From NCBI RefSeq assembly GCF_000756305.1, contig NZ_JRFE01000017.1:62001-126000 (forward strand): a DNA stretch of 64,000 bases, given 5' to 3'. This stretch comes from Myxosarcina sp. GI1 (GTDB lineage Bacteria > Cyanobacteriota > Cyanobacteriia > Cyanobacteriales > Xenococcaceae). The translations under genes and the position numbers were made by a program. Shown in pieces: positions 57,256-64,000 of the stretch (position 1 is the first letter of the stretch; every line of letters starts with the position of its first letter). Under the pieces are notes generated by a model. The model was not told where the DNA came from. It made no database searches and saw only the letters and a list, made by a program, of their open reading frames with translations.

Positions 57256-57903
57256 TCATTCAAATAAAAACTGCTGTATATTTGCAAATTTATTTTTGTA
57301 ACTTTTTATATCTAATAATAGCTGCTGCTGCCGATCGATCTGACCGAGTTTTTGATAGCCGAACGCCAAATCAAAAGTAGTTTTTAACCACTGTTTGGCA
57401 GCATTATTTTCTAAATACAGTTGACGGGCTTTTTGCCAATGTTTGACAGCTAATACTTTTCGATCTTGTCGATAAGCAATAATACCCGCAGTGTACTCAA
57501 AATCAGCTTGTTCGATTGGAGAATTTTCAAACAACGTTAACGTGCGCTCGATAGTTTCTGTGGCAGCAGCAGACTCGCCAACACTTTGGTAGGCTAAAGC
57601 CAGACAGTGATAGCCTCTTTTTTCTAAAGGAGTGGCACTAACCTTAAAGTGATTTAAAAAGGTTTTTAGTAAGTGAATTGTTTGGCGGTGGTTTCTGGCT
57701 TTGCAGTTAGCCAGTCCTCTTGAGATTATGCTCTTACGAACTACAGCTACAGCTAAAGATTTTTCTAATTGAGTTTCTAACAAGTCTTTGGCACTAACGG
57801 GAACGGCAATGAGAACCAAGTAAACAACAGCTAAAGTAAATAATCGTTTCAAAATACACCTACAGTTTTTGTACCAACGGTCAGGCTTGCGAACTAGAGG
57901 CAA
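57256..57903 (-). CDS. Secreted TPR-like hypothetical protein
   Basis: 215 residues. After a basic start (MPLVRKPDRWYKNCRCILKR) there is a signal-like hydrophobic stretch (LFTLAVVYLVLIAVPVSAK). The rest is helical with TPR-like pairs, including KRGYHCLALAYQSVGESAAA, QADFEYTAGIIAYRQDRKVLAV and TTFDLAFGYQKLGQIDRQQQ. The export signal is unusually far from the start; a later Met or Leu start is possible. Protein-binding role in the periplasm is inferred. Confidence 0.65.
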   Translation of the reverse strand: MPLVRKPDRWYKNCRCILKRLFTLAVVYLVLIAVPVSAKDLLETQLEKSLAVAVVRKSIISRGLANCKARNHRQTIHLLKTFLNHFKVSATPLEKRGYHCLALAYQSVGESAAATETIERTLTLFENSPIEQADFEYTAGIIAYRQDRKVLAVKHWQKARQLYLENNAAKQWLKTTFDLAFGYQKLGQIDRQQQLLLDIKSYKNKFANIQQFLFE

Positions 57904-57987
57904 CCTCCAGTTCGTTCCCGACTCTATCTAGAGTTCCCAAAACCAGCTAAATATTTTAGTGTTTGTACACAAAGAACTAGAATCGCG

Positions 57988-59292
57988 CTATTTACTCAAG
58001 CTTTGTTCCATTATCTTTAATGCCATTAGCAAATTTGCCTGCGTCCATAAAAGTGGTGTGGCATCGTTAGGAACGTATTTATCTTGCTTTAAGTAATATA
58101 GTTCGGGACATTTAAACCCACCAAATTTTGAATCTGTAGCAGTTAGCTGTCCTAACGAACGATTTAAATAATAAATTTGTTTGGTCAAGAACTCCGACTG
58201 ATGAGTATGATGAAATCTAACTCCATATATAGCTGAAAGAATCGGATCGAAGATACACCATTGCGCTTCTTCCCCCAATTTTAAAGAGCGTCCCCGTTCT
58301 TGTAGCCACTGTTCTCGTTCGGTAGATATGCTAGTACGTATATTTTCGGGAATCTGTTGGTAGTCGCGACACCAAAAAGAATCATGCAAGTATCTAGAAA
58401 TACCATATTTTCCTTGTAGATTTTCAGTTACGTCGGCAATGATGCGATCGCTCGTATTACTATCTAAAATTTCCAGGGGATAAATTAAAAATAGCAAAGC
58501 AGCATCGTAACGTCTTGGATGTTCGGGCTGAATACATTCGGCAGGCAGTATTTTTGCTAGAGCCTTCGAGCCTTTTTGGATTAAGCTATCTAAAAGTTCG
58601 ATCGCAATTGGTATTTGGTAGCGATCGCGCGCGCTCTCAGTATAATAAATAAGTAACTGTCTAAAAGACTGCAAACTTGCTATTACCACGCCAATACTAG
58701 AAGCCGAAATTTTACGATCTTCTTCCCAATGACCGCTATCTTCATCTTGCCAGTAGGCAATGGCTTTAAAATATTCTGGAAACAGTGCCAAGATTGCTAA
58801 ATCTTCTGGCGTAGGCTCTATGGCTTTGTCGTTAATTAACTTACAGTAAAACCACAAAAAATAGCCCCAAGCATCATTCTGTGCCTGTTGCCAATCCTGC
58901 TCGATTTCGCTTAAATCTTTACCATTAAATCGTACGTGAGGACGCTGCATTACCTCAGCAAGATCTACTTTGCCGTCAATAATATTTAACCAACGAAAGC
59001 GATGTTTTTTTATGTATTGCATCAAACAGCGCACATTGTTAACAGCAATATTGGTTTTTCCTGAAAGGTAATGACAATAAGCAACATAAACATTATCGCG
59101 TACCCATACGGCAGCATATCCCGTGTATTCAGTAGAGTTAGAAACAACTGCGGCAGGGAATAGACCGTTATCTAGCGTAGGAAAGGCAAAAGTATCTCGC
59201 TCCTGTAAAAACGAAATTAGATTTTGTATATCTGATAATTGGTAATCAGTTTTGATTAACCGAGCAACTTCACTGTTGTTAATAACAGACAT
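57988..59292 (-). CDS. Glycoside hydrolase family 15-like protein
   Basis: A 434-residue (alpha/alpha)6-type protein of the GH15/phosphorylase-kinase-regulatory group. Visible features: GLFPAAVVSNSTEYTGYAAVWVRDN, HVRFNGKDLSEIEQDWQQAQND and YWQDEDSGHWEEDRKISASSIGVV, where the acidic EDSGHWEE segment is a likely catalytic region. Possible role in glucan or glycogen-related hydrolysis; the substrate is not known. It lies 97 bp downstream of the REC-GGDEF-EAL gene in the same direction. Confidence 0.78.
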   Translation of the reverse strand: MSVINNSEVARLIKTDYQLSDIQNLISFLQERDTFAFPTLDNGLFPAAVVSNSTEYTGYAAVWVRDNVYVAYCHYLSGKTNIAVNNVRCLMQYIKKHRFRWLNIIDGKVDLAEVMQRPHVRFNGKDLSEIEQDWQQAQNDAWGYFLWFYCKLINDKAIEPTPEDLAILALFPEYFKAIAYWQDEDSGHWEEDRKISASSIGVVIASLQSFRQLLIYYTESARDRYQIPIAIELLDSLIQKGSKALAKILPAECIQPEHPRRYDAALLFLIYPLEILDSNTSDRIIADVTENLQGKYGISRYLHDSFWCRDYQQIPENIRTSISTEREQWLQERGRSLKLGEEAQWCIFDPILSAIYGVRFHHTHQSEFLTKQIYYLNRSLGQLTATDSKFGGFKCPELYYLKQDKYVPNDATPLLWTQANLLMALKIMEQSLSK

Positions 59293-59389
59293 TGTCTGAA
59301 TTACTTATTTATAGCGATACAAGCTAACAGTTATTTATATTAAAGATTATATGCGTTAAATAGTTTAAATTCTTCTGCCCTCTGCCTTT

Positions 59390-61213
59390 TTACCATTGAG
59401 GATTTTGAGCTATTAGTTTACTAGCATCTTCAACATTCAAAGGCTTGGAAAATAAATATCCCTGTCCGAAATGACAACCAAGCTCTCGAAGTTTGGCTAA
59501 CTGTTCTGGAGTTTCAACGCCTTCAGCCACCACATCTAAATTCATAACCTGCGCTATGCTGAGAATTACCGCAACCAAACCTGAATTTTCCTTGGTTCCA
59601 TCGAGATTTTGAATAAAAGAGCGATCTATTTTAAGAGTATTTACGGGAAAGGTTTGTAGTTGACTTAAGGAAGAATAACCAGTGCCAAAATCGTCAATAC
59701 TAAATTGTAATCCGCGTTCGCGTAGTTGCCGAACGATCGCTTTAGTCGATTGTAAATTTTGAATCATCGAACTTTCGGTAATCTCTAACTTAACTGATTC
59801 CGAATGAAGTTGAGTTTCTAGAAGAATACAAGAGATTTCTTCAACTAGATTAGCTTGATTTAATTGTTGTGCTGCTAGATTAATGTATACTTTTAACTTA
59901 TCAAATCCTTGTTGTTTCCATTGTGCTAGCTGAGAACAGGCTTGCTGCATAACTAAGCTACCAATCGAGCAAATCAGACCAGTTTCTTCGGCAATGGGAA
60001 GAAACGAGTCGGGTGGAACTATCCCATGTTGCAAATGCAGCCAGCGAACCAAAGCTTCAAAGCCAACAATTTTACCCGTAGCGAGATTGATAATTGGTTG
60101 ATAGTAAACTATAAACTCGTTTTGTTGGAGCGCTCGATGTAAATCTGTTTCGATCTCTAACAATTTATGAGCGGCTTTATACATCGTCGGCGTAAAAACT
60201 TGATATTGTCCAGTTCCGATGTCTTTGGCTCGATACATAGCCGTATCGGCATCTCTTAAAATATGTTCTGGTTTTTCGTAGTCGGGACTACTTAAGACAA
60301 TGCCAATACTAACATTGATAAAAATTTCATAACCATTGCACTCAAAAGGCTGTTTTAAAACAGTAATAATTCGTTCTGCTATTTCGATCGCAATATCGAG
60401 ATTGGGAATTTTCAATAACAGCAAGGCAAATTCATCTCCACCCAAACGAGATAAAATGTCTTTTTTACGAACAATGCTTCGTAACCGATCGGCAATTTGT
60501 TTTAGTAGTTCGTCTCCAACTAAATGACCGAGAGAATCGTTGACGATTTTAAAGCGATCGCAGTCGAGAAACAACACGGAAAACTGGTAGGACGCATTTA
60601 TTTTGGCTCTGTATAGTGATTTTTCTAGCCTCTCCATAAACTCAGAACGATTTACCAGTCCAGTCAAACCATCATATACAGACATTTCACGCAGACGTTC
60701 GTTAGCAAGCAATAACTGTTGTGTGCGTTCGTTTACCCTTTCTTCAAGCTGGCTATTTAATTGGTGAATTTTCTGTTGCGCCGCTTTTAAAGACAATTGA
60801 TTGTTTACTCTGACTAATACCTCTTCAATTTGAAAGGGTTTGGTTATATAATCTACTCCTCCAACACTAAAAGCTTTAACTTTGTCCAATACGTCATCCA
60901 AAGCACTTAAAAAAATAATTGGAATCGCAGCAGTTTCCGAATTTTCCTTGAGTATTTTACAAACTTCATACCCATTCAGGTCGGGCATCATAATATCTAG
61001 CAAAATTAAGTCTGGTGGCAGAGTCTCCACAACTTTTAAAGTCATCTTGCCACTAGTTGCTTTGCGAACCGTATAGCCTCTTTCGGTAAGCATATCAGAA
61101 AGCAACCGCAAATTTTCCAGAGTGTCATCTACGATTAAAATATCTTTAGGTAAAGATGCTTCGCTTGCCTTATCGAGATCGACTTCTGGAATATTTAAAT
61201 TATTATCGGTCAT
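59390..61213 (-). CDS. Response regulator with GGDEF and EAL domains (c-di-GMP turnover)
   Basis: 607 residues. Receiver domain 22-140 with phospho-acceptor D73 (LLDIMMPDLNGYE); coiled coil 140-172; GGDEF domain about 175-345 with intact LGGDEFALLL (258-262) and an intact inhibitory I-site R249-K-K-D252 exactly five residues upstream; EAL domain about 355-600 with E386-A-L, DDFGTGYSSL, KIDRSF and EGVETPEQ. Both activities therefore look possible, so it can make and degrade c-di-GMP, controlled by phosphorylation. It lies 93 bp downstream of the ethylene-receptor-like kinase, its probable partner. Confidence 0.92.
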   Translation of the reverse strand: MTDNNLNIPEVDLDKASEASLPKDILIVDDTLENLRLLSDMLTERGYTVRKATSGKMTLKVVETLPPDLILLDIMMPDLNGYEVCKILKENSETAAIPIIFLSALDDVLDKVKAFSVGGVDYITKPFQIEEVLVRVNNQLSLKAAQQKIHQLNSQLEERVNERTQQLLLANERLREMSVYDGLTGLVNRSEFMERLEKSLYRAKINASYQFSVLFLDCDRFKIVNDSLGHLVGDELLKQIADRLRSIVRKKDILSRLGGDEFALLLLKIPNLDIAIEIAERIITVLKQPFECNGYEIFINVSIGIVLSSPDYEKPEHILRDADTAMYRAKDIGTGQYQVFTPTMYKAAHKLLEIETDLHRALQQNEFIVYYQPIINLATGKIVGFEALVRWLHLQHGIVPPDSFLPIAEETGLICSIGSLVMQQACSQLAQWKQQGFDKLKVYINLAAQQLNQANLVEEISCILLETQLHSESVKLEITESSMIQNLQSTKAIVRQLRERGLQFSIDDFGTGYSSLSQLQTFPVNTLKIDRSFIQNLDGTKENSGLVAVILSIAQVMNLDVVAEGVETPEQLAKLRELGCHFGQGYLFSKPLNVEDASKLIAQNPQW

Positions 61214-61306
61214 ATTATTTATTTATATTGATTGCTATTTGTCGCCTGACGTTCTAAAAGTTTAGATATATCGCTCGAACCTAGATAAATTATTCAAAAC
61301 TTACCG

Positions 61307-63814
61307 TTAACTGGTCAGGTTGATAATTTCTTCAAAATCAAAGTTTTCAATGAGTTTGGTTAGAGCTATTTTGATCTTTTTTCTTTCTGAAGGAATTTGT
61401 TCGACTAGTTCTAGCAATCGTAAATCGTCGCCTCCAGAAGCTTGCCGACAAACTTCCTCAATCCATTCTATAGACATAAATTCAAGACTTTGAGCGTTAA
61501 GTTTGACATTATCAATTTGCTCTACTCTTTCCCTATTAGAGTTCGATCGCTCGTCTTCTTTGTAGATATATTTCACTCCCAGATATTGTGCCATTTTGGC
61601 AAACAGCTCCCGTTGGCGAACGGGTTTGCGGACAAAATCATCACAGCCAAATGCCAGAATTTTCTGTCGTTCTTCTTCAAACACGCTGGCGGTAAGGGCT
61701 ATAACTACAGTTGCCTGACCTTTCAAAAAAGATTTAATATGTTTGCTGGCTTCGTACCCATTCATTACGGGCATTTGCATATCCATCCAAATTAAATGGG
61801 GTTCCCAACTTTCCCAGAGAGCGATCGCTTCTCGACCATTAGCAACTGCTCGAACTTGAAATCCCACCGAACCAAGTATTTTGATCATAAGTTCGCGATT
61901 GGTAGGTTTGTCTTCGGCAACTAAAATACGAAAGTCCGAACTATCAGCAGCTAAAGCGATTGGCATACCATAAAATGATGGAGATTTTTCTGACGGGACT
62001 GGTGCTGTAGAAATATAGGGAGTAGTAAAAGTAAAGGTAGTTCCCTGTCCGAGCTTGCTTTTAACTGTAATTTCGCCTCCCATCAACTCGACAAACACGC
62101 GACTGATAGATAGTCCCAGTCCCGATCCTTCGCTCGATTGCCATCCTGCTTCGGCTTGAGTGAAAGCAGTAAAAATATTATCTATTGCTTCTGCGGCGAT
62201 GCCAGGACCTGTATCTTCAACGCTAAAGTAAAGCATTTCTCCTTGCAGCCAAACCTTTAACTCAATCGAACCTCTTTCGGTAAACTTAACTGCATTGCCC
62301 AGAATGTTAATTAGTATCTGACGTAGTTTATTGCGATCGGTTTTGATGTATTGAGGTACATCTTGACAGCGTTCAAAAGATAATTGAAGTTGTTTGAGTT
62401 GCGCTCTCAGCTTGAGCAGATCTTCAAGTTCTACGAGCAAACTATAGAGATCGAAACTGGTTTCATTAACAGCACTGTATCCCGCCTCAATTTTTGACAT
62501 TTCCAAAACATCGTTAATTAGACTCAACAAGTGCTCGCCATTACAGTCAATAATATCAATATACTTTTGATGTTTTTCGGAAAGTTCGTCAGACCTTTGA
62601 ATCAGTTGAGCGTAACCGAGAATGGCATTGAGAGGAGTTCGCAATTCGTGGCTCATATTGGCTAAGAATTCACTTTTGGTACGGTTGGCTCTTTCTGCTT
62701 CATTTTTTGCCACTCTCAATTCTCGCGCTTGCTTTTGGGTATGTGCCAATAGTTCTGCTTGCTGTACGGCTACACCCAACTGGGTACCAACCTGAATCAT
62801 AATCTGAACGCTTCCCTGTTGCCACTGACGAGGAGCGGATAGTTCGTAGGCAAATAGCAATCCCCACAAGCGATCGCCACAAAAAATCGGCACGACCAAG
62901 TAAGCTTTTGCTTCTATTTGCTCCAATAATTCTAGATAACATTTATTGAAGTTAGCTTGGTGGATATCGCTAACGGCACGATAGCTATCTTTCTGAGTAA
63001 AAATGCTGCCTTCAGATTCTTGCAGGTAGGTGTCTTTAATAATTTTTATGGCGCAGTCATCTTGCTCGATCGCCACTCGCGTTAGCGGCTTTTCATCTAA
63101 TTGAGAAGTTAGTTTAGACCATTTTTTAGCAACTGACTCGGCAACTAGTTGACCGCTCCAATCGGAGTTAAATTGATAGATTAATACGCGATCGCAATCA
63201 ATAGTCTGTCTTAGTTCTTCAGTAGTATCGAAGAAAATTTGCTGTAAATCCAGAGTTTGTCTCATCCGCAGGACAATTCTGGTAATTGCTTGTTTTTGTT
63301 CTGCCGCCTGTTGTACCTCACTAGTACGCTGTTGAACTCTTACTTCAAGATCTTCATTAATCCGTCGGAGTTCGGTTTCTGCTTTTTGTCGTTCGACAAT
63401 TTCTTTTTGCAGTTCCCGATTGACGATTTCTAGCTGTTCGGGTGTCTTGAGGGATAGAAAACGCGGTACTAAAGTAGCCATTTCCACTGCCGTATAGCAA
63501 GAGACAAAGGCAGTCAGAGCTTGTTCTACCCCCGATAACCAGTAGGCAGGATGCCACAAAGTCCAAATTTCTAATAAGTGTCCCGTGCCACAAAGTACGA
63601 TAAACGCCCCAAACATTACAAAAAAGCTTTGAAACGGAACATCACTGCGCTTAAAAACAAAGTAAAGCAGCATAATGGGAATTGAAAAATAGGCGATCGC
63701 AATTAGTAAGTCGCTAACTAAATGCAGCGCAACCAGTGGAGTTTGCCATAGATAACAATGACCATGAGGTATATAGGACTTAGAGGATAAAAGCTCGTTT
63801 AAAAAGTTACTCAT
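61307..63814 (-). CDS. Ethylene-receptor-like hybrid sensor histidine kinase with GAF and receiver
   Basis: 835 residues. Residues 25-115 form three membrane helices of the plant ETR1 ethylene-binding domain. The residues needed in ETR1 (D25, Y32, I35, P36, I62, C65, H69) appear at D35, Y42, I45, P46, I72, C75 and H79, all shifted by ten; C75/H79 would hold the copper ion. A GAF domain (173-355) has C292 in NFNKCYLELL, where bilin-binding GAFs carry the chromophore Cys. The kinase core has H389 (MSHELRTPL), the N-box NILGNAVKF and GSGLGLSIS. A receiver (628-745) has D678. It resembles Synechocystis UirS/SynEtr1 (slr1212) in architecture. Confidence 0.92.
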   Translation of the reverse strand: MSNFLNELLSSKSYIPHGHCYLWQTPLVALHLVSDLLIAIAYFSIPIMLLYFVFKRSDVPFQSFFVMFGAFIVLCGTGHLLEIWTLWHPAYWLSGVEQALTAFVSCYTAVEMATLVPRFLSLKTPEQLEIVNRELQKEIVERQKAETELRRINEDLEVRVQQRTSEVQQAAEQKQAITRIVLRMRQTLDLQQIFFDTTEELRQTIDCDRVLIYQFNSDWSGQLVAESVAKKWSKLTSQLDEKPLTRVAIEQDDCAIKIIKDTYLQESEGSIFTQKDSYRAVSDIHQANFNKCYLELLEQIEAKAYLVVPIFCGDRLWGLLFAYELSAPRQWQQGSVQIMIQVGTQLGVAVQQAELLAHTQKQARELRVAKNEAERANRTKSEFLANMSHELRTPLNAILGYAQLIQRSDELSEKHQKYIDIIDCNGEHLLSLINDVLEMSKIEAGYSAVNETSFDLYSLLVELEDLLKLRAQLKQLQLSFERCQDVPQYIKTDRNKLRQILINILGNAVKFTERGSIELKVWLQGEMLYFSVEDTGPGIAAEAIDNIFTAFTQAEAGWQSSEGSGLGLSISRVFVELMGGEITVKSKLGQGTTFTFTTPYISTAPVPSEKSPSFYGMPIALAADSSDFRILVAEDKPTNRELMIKILGSVGFQVRAVANGREAIALWESWEPHLIWMDMQMPVMNGYEASKHIKSFLKGQATVVIALTASVFEEERQKILAFGCDDFVRKPVRQRELFAKMAQYLGVKYIYKEDERSNSNRERVEQIDNVKLNAQSLEFMSIEWIEEVCRQASGGDDLRLLELVEQIPSERKKIKIALTKLIENFDFEEIINLTS

Positions 63815-64000
63815 AATATTTCTGCCAAATTAAAAATTGAGCTTAGATCCAGAAAAATTCTAACCTCTTGATTTGGTCTGTAAAAATGTTAATCGGCGTA
63901 GGCTCGATCTATTTTTTAGCATTCCCCTTTTTTGAGAAAAATTCACAAATTCGCGCTCTGTTTAAAGTTTTATTTTAAGCCGCAATTCGAGCAAAATCAC

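Noticed and set aside
61307-61500. Hpt domain at the C-terminus of the ethylene-receptor kinase
   Set aside because: The tail is helical but has no histidine in the position needed for phosphotransfer.
1-64000. CRISPR arrays, insertion sequences, prophage genes, tRNA or rRNA genes
   Set aside because: No regularly spaced direct repeats, transposase, integrase, phage structural genes or cloverleaf sequences were seen while reading both strands.

Overview
This window comes from a cyanobacterial chromosome. The evidence is the dense scatter of the HIP1 octamer GCGATCGC, moderately low GC, and cyanobacterium-typical genes: hmpF, ycf39, DUF3086/DUF3119, RemA next to gmk, the clpP-clpX pair, PatA-type response regulators and an ethylene-receptor-like kinase. 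Nearly all of it is ordinary chromosomal gene content. I see no insertion sequence, prophage, CRISPR array or tRNA. The genus cannot be fixed from the sequence alone; the phototaxis and pilus gene orders recall Synechocystis-like or coccoid lineages and the hmp locus of Nostoc.

Layout. 0-10 kb holds mixed metabolism and envelope genes: 6-phosphogluconolactonase, a zinc-ribbon/FHA protein, a secreted glycine-zipper protein, a TPR lytic transglycosylase followed by a small secreted two-repeat protein, TenA, a Tat-exported Mn-type superoxide dismutase, an aldehyde dehydrogenase and an alpha/beta hydrolase. 10-14.5 kb (minus strand) is an aldo/keto reductase and a lipid-related cluster mlaE - DUF3119 - DUF3086 - plsY. 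14.7-21.4 kb is the type IV pilus signalling locus: pilH-pilI-pilJ on the minus strand and hmpF on the plus strand, separated by 1.5 kb with no gene but several RNA-like hairpins. 21.4-33.2 kb (minus strand) is ycf39 plus a complete second chemotaxis operon: PatA-type regulator, CheY, CheW, two tandem dCache receptors, hybrid CheA and a HEAT-repeat protein.

33-43.6 kb carries prolyl aminopeptidase, NFACT/RqcH, remA-gmk, clpP, a HAD hydrolase, ribD, a free-standing MshEN-like protein and tldD. 43.6-48.4 kb (minus strand) is a proteostasis block: trigger factor, clpP, clpX, an M48 protease and an SRP RNA gene. 48.8-52.9 kb is asd-dapA-rnj, followed by a Dps/stress-protein pair, a persulfide dioxygenase and an RTX-repeat GDSL hydrolase. 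57-64 kb (minus strand) ends with a GH15-like enzyme and a two-gene signalling unit: an ethylene-receptor-like hybrid histidine kinase upstream of a REC-GGDEF-EAL protein.

Together the window is rich in motility and surface-behaviour control: two pilus/taxis pathways, HmpF, a c-di-GMP enzyme under a candidate ethylene/light sensor, and a possible c-di-GMP-binding MshEN protein. The most interesting points are the ethylene-receptor kinase, which keeps all seven residues known to be needed for ethylene binding in plant ETR1, the structured gap between pilH and hmpF, and the replacement of a photoreceptor-type receptor by tandem dCache receptors in the second operon.
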